A stretch of DNA of 64,000 nt, taken from positions 1 to 64,000 of the forward strand of contig DGIS01000020.1 in NCBI GenBank assembly GCA_002386525.1, written 5' to 3'. Positions 38,949-46,860 of this stretch are shown here, piece by piece. The position numbers were made by a program, and so were the translations under genes. The DNA comes from Sphingobacterium sp. UBA4616 (GTDB taxonomy: Bacteria; Bacteroidota; Bacteroidia; Sphingobacteriales; Sphingobacteriaceae). The notes under the pieces are model-generated. The model was not told the DNA's origin. It ran no database searches and was given only the letters and a program-made list of their open reading frames with translations. Each line of letters opens with the position of its first letter. The first letter of the stretch is position 1.

Positions 38949-39047
38949 GTGGAAAGCTACTTGTCTTTTTATAAAGGAGGACTTGCATCAAAGTGGTTAG
39001 ACAGGTACGATATGGATGAAGCCATTAATGACTTTTTAAATGAATAA
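38949..39047 (+). CDS. possible micro-ORF between two cassette genes
   Basis: A 32-codon frame starting at GTG encodes a plausible polar peptide (FYKGGLASKWLDRYDMDEAINDF) that stops 2 nt before the next ATG. It fills an otherwise unexplained gap of 108 bp exactly. It is in a different frame from both neighbours, so a frameshifted remnant is possible. An AAAGGAGG string inside it (38973-38980) is coding sequence (KGG), not an evident ribosome site. Low certainty. Confidence 0.35.
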   Translation: MESYLSFYKGGLASKWLDRYDMDEAINDFLNE

Positions 39048-39049
39048 AT

Positions 39050-39424
39050 ATGAAAACATTAGAAAATATTAAATTAACGCCAGCATTTAAGCAATTTTGC
39101 GACCTGTTCAATTTCACACCGGAAGAAGTTGTACAGGAATTTATTGATAAGATTGACATTGCTGAGTATATGTGTGATCCAATACACCCCGACCGTTGGG
39201 CTAATGTATTTGCGATGGAATATTTGATCCAATATACGCAGTCCGAAAATAGTATCGTTGAATATGGGGAATTTGCAGAAGAGTGGGTGAAAATGATGGA
39301 GACGAATGAGGGGGGAGACCTTGTCGGAAAAACAAGATCGCTATTGGATGCTTGGCATAAAAGAGTTTTAGAGGACCGCATCCATCTTATCATGAAAGGA
39401 GATGAAGGGAAGGATATAGTATAA
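39050..39424 (+). CDS. unknown small cassette protein
   Basis: A 124-aa acidic, helical protein. Its start (LTPAFKQFCDLFNFTPEEVVQEFIDKIDI) resembles the N-terminal helix of the product encoded at 38180, suggesting that both share a small domain. No enzyme motif is visible. It is the last gene that clearly belongs to the cassette. Confidence 0.65.
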   Translation: MKTLENIKLTPAFKQFCDLFNFTPEEVVQEFIDKIDIAEYMCDPIHPDRWANVFAMEYLIQYTQSENSIVEYGEFAEEWVKMMETNEGGDLVGKTRSLLDAWHKRVLEDRIHLIMKGDEGKDIV

Positions 39425-39548
39425 CGCTATGTTAAGTTTGATCAACCTTGTAAAATACGACGATCAAAATGTGTAGAACGAGCTAGTCAATACCAAGGTA
39501 CCTATAGTGATTATAACATGCAATCAAAATGAATTGCTATATTTAATC

Positions 39549-39866
39549 ATGCACGCAAAACCTGAACAACATAAAACATCAATAGTACCAGCATTATTCA
39601 AAGTGCTTGTTGGTACTATTGGTGTTTTTGCTATTATGACAGTTTGTTTCTATCAGAATGAACTGGATGTCGATGGCAATTTAACAGTAGGGTTTCCATG
39701 GATATTCTATAGGGAGGGAAGCGGCTATAGCCCTGATCTTAATGAGCAGGTCGGATACCATGAGTTTGAACCTCTAAATTTGATCGGCAATATTCTTTTT
39801 GCGGCTACTTTATATCTTCTGATTTTATGGATTTATAGTTTTGTTAGCAGGAAGCCTAAGCAATAA
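39549..39866 (+). CDS. small membrane protein, unknown
   Basis: A 105-aa protein with two predicted membrane helices (about 15-37, VPALFKVLVGTIGVFAIMTVCFY; about 75-100, NLIGNILFAATLYLLILWIYSF) joined by a 40-residue polar loop. The frame extends to 39507, but the ATG at 39549 gives a short cytoplasmic start. It is 124 bp from the cassette and may or may not belong to it. Confidence 0.6.
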   Translation: MHAKPEQHKTSIVPALFKVLVGTIGVFAIMTVCFYQNELDVDGNLTVGFPWIFYREGSGYSPDLNEQVGYHEFEPLNLIGNILFAATLYLLILWIYSFVSRKPKQ

Positions 39867-39910
39867 ATGCTAGGTGTATTGTTATCCTTTTGTTAAGCTT
39901 TCGTAGTTTG

Positions 39911-39924
39911 CTAACCCGGTTTAG
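39911..39924. promoter_or_regulatory. 14-bp near-palindrome upstream of susC
   Basis: CTAACCCGGTTTAG pairs in 12 of 14 positions around a CCGG centre, about 80 bp before the SusC start. A TGTTAAG (39891) and a TGTTAAT (39933) flank it. It could be an operator for a regulator of the SusC/SusD pair, which has no sigma/FecR genes next to it. Confidence 0.3.
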
Positions 39925-40004
39925 TTAAAAACTGTTAATGTTTTATTGACCCTGCCTTCATATAGCATTTGTAATCTTGTACCCATAAATCAAATGCGCT
40001 ACTT

Positions 40005-43000
40005 ATGAAATTTAAAGCCGACAATGTCTTTTGTTTGTTATGTGCTATCGCAGCAAGCTCACCAGCTGTTCAAGCCAAACCACTCACACTAACCTCATCG
40101 CAATTTACGCATGTACAGGGAATCGTAAAAGGTCGTGTCGTCGACGCCCAAGGACGTGCTGTCGCTGGAGCAACCGTCCAAAATTTGAAAAGTAAAAGAT
40201 CTGTTCAGTCTGACGAAAAAGGAAATTTTCAGATCGAAGCCGAAATGGGCGACAACCTAAGTATTTCCTTTATTGGGTATAGCAGACTTGTGCAAGCTGT
40301 TACCCAATCCAATGGGCAGATATTTTCCTTACAGACCGATGAAAACACACTGGAAGAGGTGACCATCTCTATCGGATATCAGCGAATCAGAAAGTCGGAT
40401 GTTACTGGCGCGATCGCTAGCGTTAAGGCCGAGGAACTCAATTTGAGCGCACCAAAGTTATCCCAGGCGTTGGTTGGTAAGGTAGCAGGTGTACAAGTCA
40501 TGCAGACAAGTGGTGCCCCATACGATGGTACCAAAATGCGTGTCCGCGGTATGGGATCGATCAACGCTGGTTCGGATCCACTGTACGTTATTGATGGCTA
40601 TCCTGCAGGAAACAATTTGAATATCAACCCCAATGATATTGAATCTATCGATGTGCTAAAGGATGCTGCTTCTGCAGCCATCTATGGCTCGCGTGGCGCC
40701 GGCGGTGTTGTATTGATCACAACCAAGCGTGGCAAGGAAGGTAAAAGTAATGTAGACTACGAAGTATTGGGTGGCTTTGGTCAGCTTTCCAAGAAAATTG
40801 ATGTTCTAAATTCAGAACAGTTTATTGATCTGCTGATTGATGGTCGTAACAATTCCTATAGAGACCTGTTGGCCACGAAAGGGATCGCCTGGAGCGACAG
40901 TAGGCGCTTTGATGATAATAAAACACGTATCGCCAATGTTGGAAATGCTGGCTCAGTAAGTATTCCTGAAGATTACTATGACTTTGCGTCTGGTACAGCA
41001 AAAAAAGCGAAATACGATACGGATTGGCAGGATGCGCTATACCGTAATGCACCTTTCCAACGTCATAATCTCTCTACATATGGCGGTAACGAAAAAAATC
41101 GCTATTTCCTAAGTGGATCTTATCAGAATCAGCAGGGTATCATGCTTGGTACGGATCAGAAAGTCTTTAATTTCCGGGCCAATATCGATAGCAAAGTGAG
41201 TAAAAGACTGACCGTTGGCGCTAATGTATCGTTCACGTATAACGACAATAATGAGGTAACTACCGGACGTTACGATAGAAGTCCATCCATGGCGGCTTTG
41301 ATCTATCTGCCGACGTTACCTGTTTATAATGAAGATGGGACTTATGCTAAATATCTGATGGCCGATCTTTCTGCCAATAATTATGGTATCCAGAATCCAG
41401 AAAACCCATTGGCTTATGTCACTGAGATTAAAAATAACCGTCGTGGAAAGCGTGGTTTATACAATGCTTTTGCTGATTTTTCCATTATCGATGGCCTAAA
41501 TCTCAAAGTAAACGGTGGACTGTCTACTTATGACGAGAAGTATGATTATTTCCGTCCGACAAGTATATCCGATGGAAACAACAAACCGTTTTCACCGCAG
41601 GCAATTTCTGCGGCCTATGCAGATGCCAAGACAAAAAGTGAATTGGACAAATTGGTGGAAACAACGTTAAACTACAACAAAACCTTTGGTGGTAAACACC
41701 AGGTATCCGCATTATTAGGTTATTCGGCTCAACGAACAGATTACGATTATCAAGGTGTGAGAGCCAACGGTTTTAATAATAATGCCATAGGTGAAATTAC
41801 CGACAAGGGTGCTGATCCTTCTAATTTCCAATTGCTAAAAGACGATACGTTCAAACGCATCACCACGCTCCAGTCTTATTTTAGCCGCGTAAACTATAGC
41901 TTCGATTCGAAATATTTCCTTTCGGCATCCATTCGTACAGACGGTTCATCGCGCTTTGGACCGAACAGTAAATGGGGAACTTTTCCATCGGTTTCAGGTG
42001 GTTGGACTCTGTCCAAGGAGGAATTTTATACGGATTGGTTAGGGCAACAATCGACAGTCAAACTAAGAGCGAGCTGGGGACGTAGTGGAAATAATAATAT
42101 TGGTGATTACAATGCGATATCCGTGATCAACTCACCAGCGGGTGTAATCCTTGGGGATAAAGTAGAGACCTCTTATACGGCAGGCAATCTACTCGATCCA
42201 AAATTGAGCTGGGAAACAACCTCGCAATACAACGCCGGTCTTGATCTCGGTTTGTTGAAAGGCCGCCTCAACATTATGACCAACTTCTACCTGAGCCGTT
42301 CCTTCAATTTATTATTCAACCAGCCACTCTCTGCTGTATCTGGATCAACGACGATCTTGACCAATCTCCCTAATTCGAAGGTGCAGAATAAAGGCTTTGA
42401 TTTACAGGTTGATGCTACGCTGATTCGTAAAAATGAATTTGAACTAGGCTTGAGCGGGAATATCAATGTAAACAGAAATAAAGTGCTCGATCTTGGCGGG
42501 GCTTCTACAATATTGACGAATGGTGCTGAACGCTCTTACTTAACGCATATTACGCAAGAGGGAAGTCCAATTGGTATGTTTTACGGTTTTAAAGTTCTGG
42601 GTGTCGCAACTGAAGAGAATTATAAAACTGTCGCACCTTCAGCGGCTTCAACCACTCCGCTACAACCTGGAGATCTCTATTTTGAAGATGTAGATGGCAA
42701 TGGTATCGTCAATGATGCCGATAAACGGGTGATCGGCAATCCACATCCTAATTTCACCTATGGCTTTGCTCTTAATGCGCGCTATAAGGCATTTGATCTA
42801 CGGGCATCATTTAATGGTTCCCAAGGAAATAAAGTATTGGATGGCTATGATTATTACCTCTATAATATGGAAGGCTCCGGCAATCAATATGCAGATGTGG
42901 CACAACGTTACCGTTCAGCTCAAAATCCCGGAAATGGTAAAGTATACCGTGCATCGCGTGGTGGTACGCAAAGTAACAGTACACGCCTTTCCGATTTTTA

Positions 43001-43256
43001 TTTGCAGGACGGTTCATTCTTGCGGATGACAAATATTGCTTTGGGCTACAATCTTCCCAAAGGTTTGGTAGAAAAATTAACGCTTTCTGGGCTAAGAGTC
43101 TACGCTACTGTAGACAATCCATTTACGATTTCTAAATACAAAGGCTACAATCCAGAACCGGATTACAATCAGCGTGGTAATTTGACTCCGGGTGTGGATT
43201 ATGGGCTTTATCCATTGGTGAGATCATATAACCTTGGCGTGAAAGTCACTTTTTAA
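40005..43256 (+). CDS. SusC-type TonB-dependent transporter without STN domain
   Basis: A 1083-aa outer-membrane transporter. The signal peptide ends near SSPAVQA (about 25). A carboxypeptidase-regulatory-like domain (about 38-110, VKGRVVDAQGRAVAGATV) leads to the plug (VTISIGYQR, KMRVRGMGSI, LYVIDGYPAG) and barrel, ending SYNLGVKVTF. No STN domain is present, matching the absence of an adjacent sigma/anti-sigma pair; another type of regulator must control it. The partner SusD starts 134 bp downstream. Confidence 0.94.
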   Translation: MKFKADNVFCLLCAIAASSPAVQAKPLTLTSSQFTHVQGIVKGRVVDAQGRAVAGATVQNLKSKRSVQSDEKGNFQIEAEMGDNLSISFIGYSRLVQAVTQSNGQIFSLQTDENTLEEVTISIGYQRIRKSDVTGAIASVKAEELNLSAPKLSQALVGKVAGVQVMQTSGAPYDGTKMRVRGMGSINAGSDPLYVIDGYPAGNNLNINPNDIESIDVLKDAASAAIYGSRGAGGVVLITTKRGKEGKSNVDYEVLGGFGQLSKKIDVLNSEQFIDLLIDGRNNSYRDLLATKGIAWSDSRRFDDNKTRIANVGNAGSVSIPEDYYDFASGTAKKAKYDTDWQDALYRNAPFQRHNLSTYGGNEKNRYFLSGSYQNQQGIMLGTDQKVFNFRANIDSKVSKRLTVGANVSFTYNDNNEVTTGRYDRSPSMAALIYLPTLPVYNEDGTYAKYLMADLSANNYGIQNPENPLAYVTEIKNNRRGKRGLYNAFADFSIIDGLNLKVNGGLSTYDEKYDYFRPTSISDGNNKPFSPQAISAAYADAKTKSELDKLVETTLNYNKTFGGKHQVSALLGYSAQRTDYDYQGVRANGFNNNAIGEITDKGADPSNFQLLKDDTFKRITTLQSYFSRVNYSFDSKYFLSASIRTDGSSRFGPNSKWGTFPSVSGGWTLSKEEFYTDWLGQQSTVKLRASWGRSGNNNIGDYNAISVINSPAGVILGDKVETSYTAGNLLDPKLSWETTSQYNAGLDLGLLKGRLNIMTNFYLSRSFNLLFNQPLSAVSGSTTILTNLPNSKVQNKGFDLQVDATLIRKNEFELGLSGNINVNRNKVLDLGGASTILTNGAERSYLTHITQEGSPIGMFYGFKVLGVATEENYKTVAPSAASTTPLQPGDLYFEDVDGNGIVNDADKRVIGNPHPNFTYGFALNARYKAFDLRASFNGSQGNKVLDGYDYYLYNMEGSGNQYADVAQRYRSAQNPGNGKVYRASRGGTQSNSTRLSDFYLQDGSFLRMTNIALGYNLPKGLVEKLTLSGLRVYATVDNPFTISKYKGYNPEPDYNQRGNLTPGVDYGLYPLVRSYNLGVKVTF

Positions 43257-43390
43257 TAGCAGTATGTAGGAGCTATTTGTGCAGCGGAAATATTAAGCAA
43301 AAACCTATGTTAATAGCTTCAGTATAGTAAAATGCAGTCCTATGAGACCCTTGGGTTGCATGGACTGGTGAAAAATAAAAAAATAACAGG

Positions 43391-44911
43391 ATGAAAAAAA
43401 GATATATATTACCCTTTGTTTTGTTGGCGTTGTCTTCATGTACCAAAGATTTCTTAAATCAGAAAAACCCCAATGCTGTCACAATCGATGATTACTTCAA
43501 ATCAGAAAATGATGTGCTTTTGGCCGTCAATGGGCTCTACCAGTCACTTCGTTCGGGGAGTACACTTGGGGAATCGAGTACATTATATAACGAGGAACGT
43601 TCTGATAATAGTGGACGTAATGATAATCAATCCAATGCCGGGGAGCCTTTCCAATTCAATGACTTTTCGTTGCTACCAAGCAATACCTACCTCAAGACAC
43701 ATTGGTCGGCTATGTACGCCGCAATCAGTCGCTGTAATGTTGTTCTCTCGCATGTGGACGATGTGACCTTTACTAGTGCAGAATTAAAAGGACGTTATAT
43801 TGCGGAAGCAAAATTTGTACGTGCATTATTATATTTCCACATGGTACGTAAATTCGGAGCTATTCCATTAGCTACAACACAGGTGATAAGTAAAGAGCAA
43901 GCAAATGAATTGGCTTTTCGGCAGAAAGAATCAATTGTTTACGAGCAGATCATTAAGGATTTGACCGAGGCTTTGTCCAGCAATCTTCCCAATACACAAA
44001 AAGATTATGTCATTGGCAGAGCGTCTAAAGCGGCCTTCAATGCGATTTTGGGACAAGTATATCTGACTTTGGGCGCTACGCAGACATCGGGGAGTGCGGA
44101 AAATTTTGTGAAAGCAGAGCAGTACCTCAATGCGGCTTACCAAATGCGTACTTTCGGCAAACTAAACGAAATTCCTTATGCCGATGTTTTCGATGTGACC
44201 AAGAAAAATAGTTGTAAAGAACTTGTTTTTCAGATTCAGTACAAACAAGGAGACCAAAACTATAGTTCAAGTATTGCCCGTAACTACCAGGCGCGGGGGG
44301 AGACCATCAATTCACGCTACAATTCGACGGGTGCTGGTGAAGTGGCAAAACTCGATTTGGTCAAAGATTACGAACAAAGCGATATAAGAAAAGATTTCTC
44401 GGTAAAGTTTGCCGCGAATACGCAAGTTAACGATTGGTTTGTAACCAAATTTAGGGATAATAGTGACGGGGCAGGTACCAATGGTTGGGGAGGAAACGAT
44501 TGGATCTTGATCCGTTACGCCGATGTCATGCTGTTATTGGCAGAAGCAAAATATCGCTTGGGCAAAGATGCTGAAGCTATTCTGCTGTTAGATGAAGTAC
44601 GTGAGCGTGCAGGGTTGCCATCTTATGCAACAGCTATGCTGAATACGAGCTATCGTAGTAAATATCCAACCTTGAAAGAGGCCATATTGCATGAACGCCG
44701 TGTGGAACTGGCATTTGAAAACCAACGCTGGTTTGATTTGATCCGTAATTATAATGCGCAGGAACTGGTGACTTATTTTAAGACCAAAAGCCAGGCTGAC
44801 TACGGCAATGCCAAAATCTCCAATATATCCACAAAAGATCGATACTATCCAATTCCTTTTGATGAATATAAACTGGATCCGGCACGCATGTATCAAAACC
44901 CAGGATATTAA
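43391..44911 (+). CDS. SusD/RagB-family lipoprotein
   Basis: A 506-aa lipoprotein with lipobox LALSSC (Cys about 16), then KDFLNQKNPNAVTIDDYF, the canonical SusD start, and a C-terminal RYYPIPFDEYKLDP motif. It pairs with the SusC just upstream. The downstream genes point to a uronic or acidic polysaccharide, because a heparinase-like lyase and an oxidoreductase lie nearby, but they are on the opposite strand, so this is weak. Confidence 0.93.
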   Translation: MKKRYILPFVLLALSSCTKDFLNQKNPNAVTIDDYFKSENDVLLAVNGLYQSLRSGSTLGESSTLYNEERSDNSGRNDNQSNAGEPFQFNDFSLLPSNTYLKTHWSAMYAAISRCNVVLSHVDDVTFTSAELKGRYIAEAKFVRALLYFHMVRKFGAIPLATTQVISKEQANELAFRQKESIVYEQIIKDLTEALSSNLPNTQKDYVIGRASKAAFNAILGQVYLTLGATQTSGSAENFVKAEQYLNAAYQMRTFGKLNEIPYADVFDVTKKNSCKELVFQIQYKQGDQNYSSSIARNYQARGETINSRYNSTGAGEVAKLDLVKDYEQSDIRKDFSVKFAANTQVNDWFVTKFRDNSDGAGTNGWGGNDWILIRYADVMLLLAEAKYRLGKDAEAILLLDEVRERAGLPSYATAMLNTSYRSKYPTLKEAILHERRVELAFENQRWFDLIRNYNAQELVTYFKTKSQADYGNAKISNISTKDRYYPIPFDEYKLDPARMYQNPGY

Positions 44912-44925
44912 TTGAATAATACACA

Positions 44926-44958
44926 CAAGGTCGGTAGATGAGCTGTCTACTGACCTTG
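44926..44958. terminator. bidirectional terminator susD / oxidoreductase
   Basis: A 13-bp stem (44926-44938 with 44946-44958, one non-Watson-Crick pair) with a 7-nt loop fills the 48-bp gap between convergent genes. It is A-rich on the left and T-containing on the right. Confidence 0.75.
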
Positions 44959-44959
44959 C

Positions 44960-46048
44960 TTAATTTAGAACGATGGTCTTTCCTGCTGTAGCCGATCGTT
45001 TTGCAGCTTCCAGAATCTCGACTACGACGACATTATTATGAATTGATCCGAGATCATTTTCCGGGATTATTTTATGTTTTAAGACCTGTTCAAGGTAAGC
45101 AATGTGGTGCTCAAAGTAAGGAATTGTCGTCGGTATATCCGTAGGCAGACCATTTTGTTGCGTGTATTTTAGGAGCTCCTTATCGTTTTTGGCATAGAGC
45201 TGGGCTTTTGTACCAAAAATCTGCAGATCTTTAACACTATATGGCCAAGCCCAGGAAGCTTGGATAATGCCTGTACTGCCATCTCGGTAGTTAAGAATAA
45301 TAGTGGCGTTGTCGTCGACCTTAGGATAGACTTTCGGTTTTAACTGTTGTGTGAATGCTGTGACGGAAATTGGTTTTTCCCCATTTTTGAGCCAGGTCAT
45401 GAGATTGGCACCATAGCAGCCAAAATCCATGATTGCACCCCCACCATTTTTTTTCGGATCAGTGAGCCAATCCAAAAAGTAATCGCTGCATCCTATTTCC
45501 TTGGGACCTTCGTGTCCGTCTTTTACAAGCATACGTGTGATTTGTCCAACTTCACCTTTGTCCACCAATTCCTTCAGTTTCTGATTGCTTTTATACCACG
45601 TCGTTTCATAATTTACCAAAAAGGGAGTCTCAAACTGTTTGGATAAATGTGCGATCCGTTTTGCATCGTATAAAGTGGTTGCGAGAGGTTTCTCCACCAT
45701 CACAGGGATTTTCAGCGGGAGGCAGGCCTCTGCCACATGGATATGCTCATCGGTGGGATTGTAAGCCAACACCGCATCCGGTGTAACATGCGCCAATAAA
45801 CTGTGTAAATCTTGATGGAAGAGGGCGGCGGGTAGATTATATTGCGTTTGTATCTTTTTCGATAACGTTTTATTTGACTCAGCAATACCAATAATATCCA
45901 CTTTTTTATCCTTATATAAATTGAGCAGCAAGAATACATGGTCATGGTTAAGTCCCGCTACAGCCACTTTGAGTCGTTCACTCGCTAGCGCAGCTTGATG
46001 GAATAATATAATAAGCAGGAAAGTTATTCTGATCAGATGCTTCATCAT
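44960..46048 (-). CDS. Gfo/Idh/MocA-family oxidoreductase, exported
   Basis: A 362-aa NAD(P)-dependent oxidoreductase. A hydrophobic signal (about 5-22, ending AALAS) precedes the Rossmann start LKVAVAGLNHDH, with VMVEKPLATT near 116-125 and GGGAIMDFGCYGANLMTW in the C-terminal domain. Such exported family members are common in Bacteroidota. The substrate is probably a sugar derivative. It lies 14 bp downstream of the barstar-like gene on the same strand. Confidence 0.88.
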   Translation of the reverse strand: MMKHLIRITFLLIILFHQAALASERLKVAVAGLNHDHVFLLLNLYKDKKVDIIGIAESNKTLSKKIQTQYNLPAALFHQDLHSLLAHVTPDAVLAYNPTDEHIHVAEACLPLKIPVMVEKPLATTLYDAKRIAHLSKQFETPFLVNYETTWYKSNQKLKELVDKGEVGQITRMLVKDGHEGPKEIGCSDYFLDWLTDPKKNGGGAIMDFGCYGANLMTWLKNGEKPISVTAFTQQLKPKVYPKVDDNATIILNYRDGSTGIIQASWAWPYSVKDLQIFGTKAQLYAKNDKELLKYTQQNGLPTDIPTTIPYFEHHIAYLEQVLKHKIIPENDLGSIHNNVVVVEILEAAKRSATAGKTIVLN

Positions 46049-46062
46049 GTTAAGTTTAGTTC

Positions 46063-46710
46063 TTATAAATAGAATGATTTGTTATGAGGATGTCCTTTGT
46101 AGATCCAGGTGATCTTGCGATGAGATCGGATGATTTCGGCAACGATGTCAAAATACGTTTCTCCTTGGCCGGCTTTTAGCTCTTCCAGTTTCCTTTGAAA
46201 ATGTGTTTGATTAAAAGGTGAACCTGCCCCGAGTTTTTGCTGATAATACGCCAAAGTTGTTTCGGTACCCAAAGATGCGCTGCTATGGGCAATATCTTTC
46301 CAAACAATAGCATGTGAGGCGGCGTCTTTAAACCTGCCAAATCCACCGTACAGTAAATCGTCAAAGCCGTCTAGACTTCCTATCTTCCAGTTTTCAAAAG
46401 ACATGTAAACTGTATTGATTTCATCGAAAAAACCGGCAATGTTGTTGATCCTAAGGCCGTCAATCATAGCGATACCAAGATCAGGATTACCGCCCACAAG
46501 CTGCTTGAAATCCGTCCAAAGATCCTTTCTAAGAATAGCTGAGCCATCTTCTTTATCTTGCCATCTTTTCACAAATTGCACAAGCGCAGTTCGATTTTTA
46601 CTTAGGGTACCGATTAATGAATACAGAAATGTGTTCACCTCAACGCTATCGGAATCGTTTACCAAAAGATGAGCTAGCGTACCTACAATTTTTCTTTCAT
46701 CTGTTTTCAT
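46063..46710 (-). CDS. barstar-like protein, tentative
   Basis: A 215-aa cytosolic protein. The central part (IDGLRINNIAGFFDEINTVY, FENWKIGSLDGFDDLLYGGFG, then AIVWKDIAHSS) follows the barstar pattern of an IDG strand, a FDEI helix, a conserved DGFDDLL helix and a VWKD strand. Barstars inhibit barnase-type ribonucleases. No barnase-like toxin lies beside it, so it would be an orphan immunity protein. N-terminal about 80 residues are unassigned. Similarity is by eye only. Confidence 0.45.
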   Translation of the reverse strand: MKTDERKIVGTLAHLLVNDSDSVEVNTFLYSLIGTLSKNRTALVQFVKRWQDKEDGSAILRKDLWTDFKQLVGGNPDLGIAMIDGLRINNIAGFFDEINTVYMSFENWKIGSLDGFDDLLYGGFGRFKDAASHAIVWKDIAHSSASLGTETTLAYYQQKLGAGSPFNQTHFQRKLEELKAGQGETYFDIVAEIIRSHRKITWIYKGHPHNKSFYL

Positions 46711-46860
46711 CTCTATCCGTATTGTTCCGAAAATTGATTTCCCGTGTCAGCAGCATTAAAAATGCTGTCTAGAAAGCCCGGTTTCGGCCCGCAAATGCAG
46801 GACTTTTTTTCACTTCCGGCTTATAATTCCATGAAGTTACATAATATCACGATTCTTTTA
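46711..46860 (-). other. gap with a short hairpin after the lyase gene
   Basis: Contains a 7-bp stem (46751-46757 with 46761-46767) with a 3-nt loop. It could be a weak terminator for the lyase gene. Nothing else is recognisable. Confidence 0.4.

Noticed and set aside
38973..38980. AAAGGAGG as a third Shine-Dalgarno of the cassette
   Set aside because: No start codon at a usable distance: the nearest TTG frame stops within a few codons, and the octamer encodes KGG in the micro-ORF.
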